From positions 1-37,466 of IMG/VR virus record IMGVR_UViG_3300046740_000346: a stretch of 37,466 nt of DNA. One strand, given 5' to 3'. This stretch comes from a virus. The notes under the pieces were generated by a model, which did not search any database, had not been told where the DNA came from, and saw nothing but the letters and a program-made list of their open reading frames with translations. Position 1 is the first letter of the stretch. Each line of letters opens with the position of its first letter. A program made the translations under genes and the position numbers. Shown here in pieces: positions 14,401-20,139 of the stretch.

Positions 14401-14705
14401 TCGTCGTCGACCTCGAACAGCGTCGCGCCCCCGATGCTTTCGGGCATGTCGTCAACCCATATTGCCACCATGATCCCGGCCGCCTGGGCGTATGCCCGTT
14501 TCGGTTTGCCCTGGGTGTAATGAACCGCGACGCCCTCGGGTAACGCCGGCTCGCGTTGTGGGTCGATGGCGTCGTGATTCGCCGGGCCGCCGCGCGAGGT
14601 AATGCAAACGAACGTATACCCGAGCTTTTGCCCCTCTAGCACGAACTTGCGAAACAAGCCGGGCGAGCGGGTATAGGTGCCGTCGTAATCAATGGCGAGA
14701 ATCAC
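14397..14705 (-). CDS. Mini HAD-superfamily hydrolase
   Basis: The 102-residue protein starts at a GTG overlapping the previous stop (GTGA). The HAD motifs are present in short form: motif I IDYDGTYT (Asp6 nucleophile, Asp8), motif II ITSRGG, a Lys in GKPKRAY, and motif IV IWVDDMPESIGG. No cap domain is present. Substrate is unknown; phage HAD proteins include nucleotide and polynucleotide phosphatases. Confidence 0.78.
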   Translation of the reverse strand: MILAIDYDGTYTRSPGLFRKFVLEGQKLGYTFVCITSRGGPANHDAIDPQREPALPEGVAVHYTQGKPKRAYAQAAGIMVAIWVDDMPESIGGATLFEVDDE

Positions 14706-14971
14706 GACTTGACCCCATGCATCGCGATTTCTTCCTGTAGTTTGCACGCTAGCGCGATGGTCGCGAGCATGCTCGCCGGGCTTTTCGACATCTCGAACAG
14801 GGGGCCGGTTTCGGGTATGCCTGCGACCGTCGTTCCACACTTGCCGTCTTCTTTTGTGACGATGACGATAACCATATACCCGGGCAGTTTCTCGACGCCG
14901 AACGCGGCGATTTCATCGAGTTTATGCATCAGCTCGGAGGGTGTCGGGAGTTGATTTGTCCAGTCGATCAT
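14702..14971 (-). CDS. Hypothetical small protein
   Basis: The 89-residue product (MIDWTNQLPTPSELMHKLDE...) has an alpha-beta pattern with GYMVIVIVTKEDGKCGTTVAG and a helical end MLATIALACKLQEEIAM. The next gene upstream stops right before its start. I recognise no family. Confidence 0.6.
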   Translation of the reverse strand: MIDWTNQLPTPSELMHKLDEIAAFGVEKLPGYMVIVIVTKEDGKCGTTVAGIPETGPLFEMSKSPASMLATIALACKLQEEIAMHGVKS

Positions 14972-15223
14972 TCACGCCCTCAGTAAATAAATTAGCCATG
15001 CCCAGGAAATCGCCGCAGCAATCAACCACAAGGGGATAACTCGAAGGCGATATTCACGAACGACAACCTCGGCGGAAATTTTCGCGATGCCGTCTTTGTG
15101 TTCAAAATTTTGCAACAGGTAGTCGATGCGTTTACGCTCGTGCTCCCGAGCAAATAGGGTGCATCTCGCGAGGCCCCAGGTCGTCGAGAATGCAAGGCCG
15201 CCCGCAACGCCGGCCCAATCCAT
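14972..15223 (-). CDS. Small membrane protein
   Basis: The 83-residue protein has a weakly hydrophobic N-terminus (WAGVAGGLAFSTTWGLA), a charged middle and a C-terminal membrane helix (VIPLWLIAAAISWAWLIYLL). The ATG overlaps the previous stop (TAATG) and follows GGGAAG. A holin-like role was considered because of the adjacent 42-residue membrane protein, but nothing specific supports it. Confidence 0.58.
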   Translation of the reverse strand: MDWAGVAGGLAFSTTWGLARCTLFAREHERKRIDYLLQNFEHKDGIAKISAEVVVREYRLRVIPLWLIAAAISWAWLIYLLRA

Positions 15224-15351
15224 TACAGCAACTTCCCGAGTTTCCACGAACAGAACAAGACGCCGAGCAAAAACCCGAACCCGATGTAACCCAAAATTTC
15301 GAGGCCGCGTATCAGCCAGCAAAGCAATTTAAGACGGGTTAGTGCGTTCAT
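15223..15351 (-). CDS. Tiny single-pass membrane protein
   Basis: The product has 42 residues: MNALTRLKLLCWLIRGLEIL followed by a hydrophobic stretch GYIGFGFLLGVLFCSW and a short basic end. Overlaps at both ends (ATGA and TAATG) indicate a real gene. It may act with the next small membrane protein. Confidence 0.55.
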   Translation of the reverse strand: MNALTRLKLLCWLIRGLEILGYIGFGFLLGVLFCSWKLGKLL

Positions 15352-15653
15352 TCGGGCGCCTCGTCGGGTTTGATTTTCCAGTTTATGACGGCGACGGCGA
15401 CGCGCGGCCGGTCGGCCCATTCGACAAAGTAGCAAACCGCGCCGTTGCACACTTCGGGGTGACTGAAGCTGCCGAGAACGACCCCGGGGGCGCCCTCGGG
15501 CGTCGAGTCGCCGACTTCGCCCCGCCCCTTGACTATCTTTGCGCCGTTCGGCATCGCGCCGGGCGCCTGGGCACGCGTGAACGCCCCAGACCATCCCGGC
15601 TCGATCTCGAACGGAAATGCGCCGACCCGCGCTCGAAACTTGCGCGTCATCAT
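15348..15653 (-). CDS. Hypothetical protein
   Basis: The product has 101 residues, beta-rich, with FEIEPGWSGAF, a Gly/Pro-rich middle and VCYFVEWADRPRVAVAVINW near the end. Start at the first of two ATGs (15653), which overlaps the previous stop. No known motif is recognised. Confidence 0.58.
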   Translation of the reverse strand: MMTRKFRARVGAFPFEIEPGWSGAFTRAQAPGAMPNGAKIVKGRGEVGDSTPEGAPGVVLGSFSHPEVCNGAVCYFVEWADRPRVAVAVINWKIKPDEAPE

Positions 15654-16024
15654 CCGCCCCGATTGCCCGGCGACTCGAACGGGTCGAGGTCGTCGAACTC
15701 CTTCCGCCAATTGAACGCCCACACGGCCAGCTCGGCGGCCTTACGGGCCGTCAATTCGGGCGGGTCGGGGGGTAGGCTACCCCCGCAACACGAACAGCCC
15801 CCGCGCTGATGATTGACGCCCCCGATTGTGATTCGCAGATTACAGGCGTAGTGGTACGGGAGCATGCGAACCGGCGAGTCGGCGCCGAGGAAGGGAATCA
15901 ACATACCGTCGTCACCCTCGACGATGACCTCGTCGCACCATGTACACGTTTGCCCCGCGGGCGTCGCGACGTGCTCGCAGTCGGCCTCATAGGGGGCGCC
16001 GTAGGCTTTGCCGAACCATTGCAT
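15650..16024 (-). CDS. Conserved phage protein with Cys clusters
   Basis: The 124-residue protein belongs to a family seen in many proteobacterial phages: MQWFGKAYGAPYEADCEHVATP, then CTWC, a central YHYACNLRITIGGVNHQRG, and CSCCGGSLPPDPPELT. The paired Cys and His residues suggest one or two zinc sites. The function is unknown. A 9-base gap follows the upstream gene. Confidence 0.68.
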   Translation of the reverse strand: MQWFGKAYGAPYEADCEHVATPAGQTCTWCDEVIVEGDDGMLIPFLGADSPVRMLPYHYACNLRITIGGVNHQRGGCSCCGGSLPPDPPELTARKAAELAVWAFNWRKEFDDLDPFESPGNRGG

Positions 16025-16033
16025 GAGCGGCCC

Positions 16034-16219
16034 CTATCGGTCGAATACCGAACTCGCGAAGTTCGCGAGCGCGTCGAACACCTCGGGGTCGAGAACGATT
16101 CGATTTTCGCGCCCTAGCCCGTTGTCGGTGTATAGCTCGACTTGCCCGAGACGCTCGCGCGCATAGACGCTGTCGCCCAGGTACACCGGCCCGGCCTCGT
16201 TTTTCGGTTCGTTCGTCAT
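16034..16219 (-). CDS. Conserved small phage protein
   Basis: The 61-residue product (VYLGDSVYARERLGQVELYT, then NRIVLDPEVFDALANFA) matches a common pattern of tiny phage proteins with YLGD.VY and IALEP.V...L. It is probably a beta-hairpin plus helix. The role is unknown. It overlaps the H-NS-like gene in ATGA. Confidence 0.62.
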   Translation of the reverse strand: MTNEPKNEAGPVYLGDSVYARERLGQVELYTDNGLGRENRIVLDPEVFDALANFASSVFDR

Positions 16220-16560
16220 GACGGTTTAACAAGCATCTGTTCGGCGGTAACGCCCATTTTGAGCGCGTTTGTAAACCATGCCGGGCGCGAACCCTCGCCG
16301 CTCCATGACCTATCGCCGTGCTTGTATTTCGGGGGCTTGCGGATGCGTTGTGGCCTGAACACGACCGGCAAATCTTCTTTTGAAAAGAGTTGTTCGGGTC
16401 TGAGGCCGAACGCGACGATTCGTTTTTTGATGTCGGTTATTTCGACCTCCAGCTCGGCGACGCGCACTTGTTCGAGCTGCGCTTGCATTGCTTCAATCTG
16501 CGACTTGAGTTCGAGATATTTGCTCACGTATGCACCTGTTTTGCGGGGTTGGGAATTCAT
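16216..16560 (-). CDS. H-NS-like nucleoid protein
   Basis: The 114-residue protein has an N-terminal coiled coil (residues about 14-50, YLELKSQIEAMQAQLEQVRV) for oligomerisation and a C-terminal DNA-binding domain: PPKYKHGDRSWSGEGSRPAWF followed by TNALKMGVTAEQMLV. The W-S-G-x-G-x-x-P-x-W core is the minor-groove loop of the H-NS/BpH3 family of beta-proteobacteria. The ATG at 16560 overlaps the previous stop. A phage copy could silence phage or host AT-rich DNA or poison host H-NS complexes. Confidence 0.82.
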   Translation of the reverse strand: MNSQPRKTGAYVSKYLELKSQIEAMQAQLEQVRVAELEVEITDIKKRIVAFGLRPEQLFSKEDLPVVFRPQRIRKPPKYKHGDRSWSGEGSRPAWFTNALKMGVTAEQMLVKPS

Positions 16561-16802
16561 TGCCGCGGGGTTTTCCGCGCCTCGGCGAGAGCCTGTTCTA
16601 GCTCGTCGTAATCCGCCTCTGTCATGGGTTGCGCACCCGGGGGCACGTCGCCGGGCTTGAGGCCTGCGAACGTCTGGTGAATCGTCGCCATGATGTCGGC
16701 GAGTTCTTCGGGCGTGCCGTCGAACGCGTCGAAACACCCAGGTTCGAAAACGATTTTCAGCTCGTCGGGGTTGTCGTCGTCGGGCGGTTTGTTGTCGGTC
16801 AT
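16557..16802 (-). CDS. Hypothetical acidic protein
   Basis: The 81-residue, strongly acidic product contains ELKIVFEPGCFDAFDGTPEELADIMATI, a pattern seen in small phage and prophage proteins of unknown role. It directly precedes and is coupled to the H-NS-like gene. Its charge would suit a DNA mimic or partner, but this is only a thought. Confidence 0.62.
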   Translation of the reverse strand: MTDNKPPDDDNPDELKIVFEPGCFDAFDGTPEELADIMATIHQTFAGLKPGDVPPGAQPMTEADYDELEQALAEARKTPRQ

Positions 16803-16815
16803 GGTTGCCTCGCGG

Positions 16816-17061
16816 TCAAGGGTACAGGCGCACGAATTTTGCCGTCTTGCGGTACGTCTTCGCCGTCGCGTCGTATTCGATATTTTTCGGCGCGAGCTGC
16901 TGATATTGCGCGATGTCGAGCGACGCTTGCGGCGTCGAGATGCCGAAAAAATCGACCAGGGCGGCCCGGTTGATCGTTCCGTATTGAGCGAGCAAAAAGT
17001 CGACCATTCGCATTCGTTGCGACTTCGCGTAGGGCATCGGGCCGCGGGGGCGTGCTGTCAT
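16816..17061 (-). CDS. Small HTH-like protein
   Basis: The 81-residue protein has a basic start (TARPRGPMPYAKSQRMRMVDFLLA) and then QYGTINRAALVDFFGISTPQASLDI, which reads as a winged helix of the DeoR-like type, ending in basic beta strands (TYRKTAKFVRLYP). I chose the ATG at 17061 overlapping the upstream stop rather than a GTG two codons earlier. It is probably a DNA-binding regulator. Confidence 0.62.
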   Translation of the reverse strand: MTARPRGPMPYAKSQRMRMVDFLLAQYGTINRAALVDFFGISTPQASLDIAQYQQLAPKNIEYDATAKTYRKTAKFVRLYP

Positions 17062-17303
17062 ATCCACGTTTCCACAATATGCGGTTCGTCGTCAGGGTTG
17101 CGGGGCATGCAATACAGACCGCGCCGCGCCATCTCTGCGCGCAACGGTTCGGGCCTGGGCGAGACATACACGCCGGGAAGCGGGCGCGGTTCGCCGTCGG
17201 GGTTGCCCGTCGCCGCCCATTCGCGCAAAACGAACATACCCGGGAAGTCGCTCGGGCTTTCATAGAGTGTCCATATGCGCAACACGTCGCCGCGGGGGTT
17301 CAT
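17058..17303 (-). CDS. Conserved small phage protein
   Basis: The 81-residue product (IWTLYESPSDFPGMFVLREWA ... RRGLYCMPRNPDDEPHIVETWI) follows a pattern found in very many proteobacterial phages, ending in MPR.PDD.P.IVE.W. Function unknown. Coupled by ATGA on both sides. Confidence 0.68.
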   Translation of the reverse strand: MNPRGDVLRIWTLYESPSDFPGMFVLREWAATGNPDGEPRPLPGVYVSPRPEPLRAEMARRGLYCMPRNPDDEPHIVETWI

Positions 17304-17533
17304 TGTTTTGTCTCGCTCGTCTGCGGAAACATTGCCCGCAAGTCGGCGCGCATGTCGCGCGCTATCTCTTCGAGAATTGCGGGTATAGCGAGCTGCGCTT
17401 GCATTGTTCCCTGCACCGAAAATCCGTTACCCAGGTTGCCCCCGAGAACAAGCACGACGACACCACCCGTCGCCTGGGTCGCTTCACGCACGCGGGTGCA
17501 TTCGTCGTCGTACATGCCCGGCCCGTGACTCAT
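17300..17533 (-). CDS. Conserved small phage protein
   Basis: The 77-residue protein has a Gly-rich hydrophobic strand (GGVVVLVLGGNLGNGFSVQG) between polar ends, followed by a helix ILEEIARDMRADLRAM. A membrane role is unlikely because the hydrophobic part is short. It is coupled to both neighbours. Function unknown. Confidence 0.6.
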   Translation of the reverse strand: MSHGPGMYDDECTRVREATQATGGVVVLVLGGNLGNGFSVQGTMQAQLAIPAILEEIARDMRADLRAMFPQTSETKQ

Positions 17534-17745
17534 ACGATGCCCTCATCAAACAATGGATGCTTCTTGTCTCGGCACTCTTTGCACACGTCGGCATGTGGCA
17601 CGCCCGCTAACAGCATCGCCCCGCAGTCGGGACAGTGGTACATGCCGAGGGGCAAGCCCCGAAACCGCTCGGGCCGCTCCGCGCAGGGTGCAGGGAACAG
17701 CGGGCCGTCGCCATAGCATCGCGCGCAAATCTTCGCCCAGGTCAT
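17530..17745 (-). CDS. Zinc-ribbon-like small protein
   Basis: The 71-residue protein begins the leftward accessory operon, with GAGGGGG at ideal distance before its ATG. It has three Cys pairs: CARC, CPDC and CKEC, consistent with one or two zinc ribbons. The function is unknown. Confidence 0.64.
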   Translation of the reverse strand: MTWAKICARCYGDGPLFPAPCAERPERFRGLPLGMYHCPDCGAMLLAGVPHADVCKECRDKKHPLFDEGIV

Positions 17746-17780
17746 TTGTACCCCCTCGCTTTGAGCGTGACAAACGCCGC

Positions 17781-17823
17781 ACTATATCCGCCCTAGTGTT
17801 TTAGTCGGGATTGTGTCATTCGG
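17781..17823 (-). promoter_or_regulatory. Candidate promoter of the leftward accessory operon with 11-mer motif
   Basis: On the minus strand the motif CCGAATGACAC (17823-17813) is followed after 4 bases by CCGACT and, 16 bases on, by a good -10 TATAGT (17786-17781). The weak -35 with the motif just before it suggests an activator-dependent promoter. Confidence 0.48.
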
Positions 17824-17883
17824 CCACACGGGGCCGTGATATACGGGCGCGAAACAAAGTTTGGAATGTGTGCGAAATGCCAC

Positions 17884-17912
17884 TAGACACGACTAACGAT
17901 AAACGTTAAAGT
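17884..17912 (+). promoter_or_regulatory. Promoter A with operator in the spacer
   Basis: TAGACA (17884-17889), 17 bases, TAAAGT (17907-17912). The perfect palindrome TAACGATAAACGTTA (17894-17908) fills the spacer and touches the -10, a layout for repression by occlusion. The block is nearly repeated at 18515. Confidence 0.6.
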
Positions 17913-17947
17913 CTCTACATCGCAACACGCAACCCGGAGATAACGAA

Positions 17948-18250
17948 ATGAACCAAGTCGCACAAACCATCCTGCAACAGCTCGGCGGGAATCGTTTCCT
18001 CGCCATGACCGGCGCCCGCGACATCTGCGCAGCAAAGGACGCAATCGTTTTCCGCCTGCCCCGCGGCGCCCGCGGCGGCGTTAACTCGGTCGTCGTGCGT
18101 CTTGAGGCAAACGACACCTACACGGTTCTGTTCAATCGCCGCACACAGATGGGCGCCGTCGTTCGCGGCGTCAGCTCGGCGACGATGGTTTACGCCGACC
18201 GCCTCCAGGCGACGTTTACCGAACATACCGGCCTGTACACGTCCCTGTAA
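17948..18250 (+). CDS. Conserved phage protein
   Basis: The 100-residue product (ILQQLGGNRFLAMTGARDIC, then IVFRLPRGARGGVNSVVVRL, then TYTVLFNR) belongs to a family common in phages and plasmids of proteobacteria, recognisable by LGGNRF.AMTGA. The function is unknown. It is the first gene behind promoter A, with a GGAG site. Confidence 0.7.
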   Translation: MNQVAQTILQQLGGNRFLAMTGARDICAAKDAIVFRLPRGARGGVNSVVVRLEANDTYTVLFNRRTQMGAVVRGVSSATMVYADRLQATFTEHTGLYTSL

Positions 18251-18257
18251 ACAACCC

Positions 18258-18274
18258 CGGCCCCTACGGGGCCG
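18258..18274 (+). other. Intercistronic hairpin
   Basis: CGGCCCC-TAC-GGGGCCG, a 7-pair stem, lies between the first and second genes of the rightward operon. It has no T-tract; it could be an RNA-stabilising or attenuating stem. Confidence 0.55.
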
Positions 18275-18290
18275 CATCGGAGAAAACGAA

Positions 18291-18491
18291 ATGAACACCC
18301 CCAAGACCGACGCGCTAATCGCAAGCCTGACGAACAATCAAGCCATCGCGTTTGCCAAGCAAACCGACCGCCTAGTGTGGATTGAGACTGAGCTGCTCGA
18401 CCCCGCGAACATCGGCCGCCATCAGGCGGAGCGCGTCGAGGCCGCGCTTATCGGCATCCTCGAACGTCTCGACCGCACCTCTAATAACTAA
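18291..18491 (+). CDS. Hypothetical small helical protein
   Basis: The 66-residue product (MNTPKTDALIASLTNNQAIA...) is helical and follows GGAG at 8 bases. A longer frame upstream lacks support. Function unknown. Confidence 0.6.
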   Translation: MNTPKTDALIASLTNNQAIAFAKQTDRLVWIETELLDPANIGRHQAERVEAALIGILERLDRTSNN

Positions 18492-18514
18492 TCGAGAAAC
18501 CGTGAAATCGTGCC

Positions 18515-18543
18515 TATGCACGACTAACGGTTTTAGTTAAAGT
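18515..18543 (+). promoter_or_regulatory. Promoter B, near-duplicate of promoter A
   Basis: TATGCA (18515-18520), 17 bases, TAAAGT (18538-18543), with TAACGGTTTTAGTTA (18525-18539) in the spacer. CACGACTAACG before and GTTAAAGTCTC after the variable centre, then TCGCAACAC, are shared with promoter A. Confidence 0.58.
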
Positions 18544-18578
18544 CTCACCTGTCGCAACACACAAACGAGGTAAACGAA

Positions 18579-18980
18579 ATGGCTAAAGCAGAATTCACCA
18601 AGGGGCAAAAGGTCAACGTATACACGGTCGACCACCACACGGCCGCCGTGCGGGTCGAGAGTTTCGTCGTCGCCTCGTGCGGCCTCAAACAATTGCACCT
18701 TGTTTGCGACGATGGCAGCAACGCCGAGTTTCGCTTGCATGCGCCGTTTCGCGGCCCGAACCGCTTCGGCGATGTCCAGGCCGCGACCGTCGACCCCGTC
18801 GAGCACGCCGCCGCGCTGCGCGTTCAATCCGCCCGCTGGGTTCGCGACCACTACATCGACCGCACTCGCAACGCCGAACGACTGATCGCCGAGGGTGCAA
18901 TCGGCGCGGCCGGTTACGCCCAGGCAATCGCCGAGGGACGCGCCCGGTTCGAGGCCGCGACCGCTGACATTACGTTCTAA
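18579..18980 (+). CDS. Conserved phage protein
   Basis: The 133-residue protein starts MAKAEFTKGQKVNVYTVDHH, a start seen in many phage proteins with a small SH3-like beta domain, and ends in Ala/Arg-rich helices. It is driven by promoter B with AGGT before the ATG. The role is unknown. Confidence 0.64.
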   Translation: MAKAEFTKGQKVNVYTVDHHTAAVRVESFVVASCGLKQLHLVCDDGSNAEFRLHAPFRGPNRFGDVQAATVDPVEHAAALRVQSARWVRDHYIDRTRNAERLIAEGAIGAAGYAQAIAEGRARFEAATADITF

Positions 18981-18986
18981 CCCCCA

Positions 18987-19006
18987 GGCGCCCCGCGAGG
19001 GGCGCC
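18987..19006 (+). other. Perfect hairpin with GNRA loop
   Basis: GGCGCCCC-GCGA-GGGGCGCC, eight perfect pairs closed by a GCGA tetraloop, lies between two genes and 19 bases before the next ATG. It lacks a T-tract and may stabilise mRNA or affect translation. Confidence 0.6.
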
Positions 19007-19024
19007 AGCAACGAAAGCCACGCC

Positions 19025-19249
19025 ATGCAACCGACCATTTATCGCGGCGTCGAAATCCGCCCCAATTTCAACAGCATTCACGGCACGGGCGCCCCCCTCA
19101 AAACGCCGCGCGGCGTCGTCTTGCATTTACCCGGTTACGGCTCGCTCGGATGGGAACCGAGCATGCGTCAAGCCCGCGCCTCTATCGACTCGCTGCACAT
19201 TGAATGCGCCCCCGGCGTTCGCCGTGCGCTAGACATCGCGAACCCTTAA
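19025..19249 (+). CDS. Hypothetical small protein
   Basis: The 74-residue product (MQPTIYRGVEIRPNFNSIHG ...) is beta-rich with GYGSLGWEPSMRQARASIDS. No family recognised. It follows the GNRA hairpin. Confidence 0.58.
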   Translation: MQPTIYRGVEIRPNFNSIHGTGAPLKTPRGVVLHLPGYGSLGWEPSMRQARASIDSLHIECAPGVRRALDIANP

Positions 19250-19265
19250 CGCTTAGAGTGCACAA

Positions 19266-19490
19266 ATGAAACTGAAACTAACCGACCCCACGCCCGCGAT
19301 GATTCGCGCAGCTCGCGACGCTTCCGGCCTGCGTCAACAGGAGGCCGCCGAGCTTGTCAGTCTCTCGACGTTTCAACGTTGGAGCGAATACGAACGCGGC
19401 GTGAATCCCATCGACCCGGCCCGCTGGGCGCTGTTCCTGTTGTTGACGGGGCAACACCCGAAGTATTTCCCCCTTCGGGAGCGCACGTAA
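19266..19490 (+). CDS. XRE-family helix-turn-helix regulator
   Basis: The 74-residue protein has a typical XRE domain: MIRAARDASGLRQQEAAELV, then STFQRWSEYERGVNPIDPARW. Such single-domain proteins occur in phages and plasmids, often as small repressors. It could act on the TAACG-N5-CGTTA operators nearby, which is an inference. Its stop overlaps the next start (TAATG). Confidence 0.75.
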   Translation: MKLKLTDPTPAMIRAARDASGLRQQEAAELVSLSTFQRWSEYERGVNPIDPARWALFLLLTGQHPKYFPLRERT

Positions 19491-19714
19491 TGCTCGCCCT
19501 CGAAATCATCGGCGGCCTGTTGCTCGCATGGCTTGCGCTCGAATGCATCGGGCACGGCCTCGACCGGGTCGTGAAACACCGCGCCGTGTTGTTGGCCTGG
19601 GCCGGCATCGTTGCTGCCCTGATCGGCCTCTACATGTGGCAGGGCACGCCCGGCGTGACGGGCGGCGTCTTGCTGCTGATTGCTGTCGGCCTCGTCGCCG
19701 ACAAGCTGCGCTAG
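19490..19714 (+). CDS. Two-pass membrane protein
   Basis: The 74-residue protein has two hydrophobic segments, LEIIGGLLLAWLALECIG (residues 4-21) and LAWAGIVAALIGLYMW (about 36-51), then a further hydrophobic stretch GVTGGVLLLIAVGLVA before a short basic end. Two or three membrane helices in this size would suit a holin, but it sits in an early-type accessory operon, not a lysis cassette, so I leave it unnamed. Confidence 0.62.
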   Translation: MLALEIIGGLLLAWLALECIGHGLDRVVKHRAVLLAWAGIVAALIGLYMWQGTPGVTGGVLLLIAVGLVADKLR

Positions 19715-19726
19715 AACGGGCAACAC

Positions 19727-19924
19727 ATGGGAAAGCCTATCTACATTTCAGACGACAGCGCGCATAGTCGCCGCATCATTGTTCGGCCCACCTCCGAGCC
19801 CTGCCGGTTTTGCAAAGAAGAGGGCGACGCGGTCGAGGTTGACACGAGCGACGATGAATACTTGTCGTTCGTCTGCTGTGCCCGATGTTTCGTCATGCTT
19901 TGTAAGGGCATCATTCCCGCCTAG
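19727..19924 (+). CDS. Small zinc-binding protein
   Basis: The 65-residue product has CRFC and CCARC, spaced about 24 residues apart, which fits a treble-clef-like zinc site. Last gene of the rightward operon, followed by a hairpin. Function unknown. Confidence 0.6.
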   Translation: MGKPIYISDDSAHSRRIIVRPTSEPCRFCKEEGDAVEVDTSDDEYLSFVCCARCFVMLCKGIIPA

Positions 19925-19939
19925 AACGCGCCAGGATGG

Positions 19940-19971
19940 CCCCAGGCGACGCGGGAGCGTTGCGCCTGGGG
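19940..19971. terminator. Hairpin between the rightward operon and the late operon end
   Basis: Nine pairs (CCCCAGGCG with CGCCTGGGG) and an inner ACGC/GCGT stem lie between convergent genes ending at 19924 and 19984. A T-tract is missing on both sides. Confidence 0.55.
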
Positions 19972-19983
19972 GTTGGCCTACCC

Positions 19984-20124
19984 CTACAGCCCGAAGCGCA
20001 CCAGGGCGGCGGCCGTGAGGCACGCGAGCCCCGCGGCCGTGAGGTTGATTCGAGACGCCGGCCAGCTCGCGGCCGACAGAATGAACAGCACGAGAGCGGC
20101 GACGAGAAAAGCGAGTACGACCAT
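19984..20124 (-). CDS. Tiny two-helix membrane protein
   Basis: The 46-residue product begins MVVLAFLVAALVLFILSAAS and has a second hydrophobic segment LTAAGLACLTAAALV. A strong site AAGGGG precedes the ATG. It is the last late gene, after the tail fibre. Similar tiny membrane proteins occur near the lysis and tail ends of Burkholderia phages. It is the best positional candidate for a holin-like protein, but too short for confidence. Confidence 0.6.
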   Translation of the reverse strand: MVVLAFLVAALVLFILSAASWPASRINLTAAGLACLTAAALVRFGL

Positions 20125-20139
20125 GATTTACCCCTTCGC

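Noticed and set aside
14972-15351. Holin pair
   Set aside because: Two small coupled membrane proteins, but they lie in the accessory operon without an endolysin, and the helix pattern is not diagnostic.
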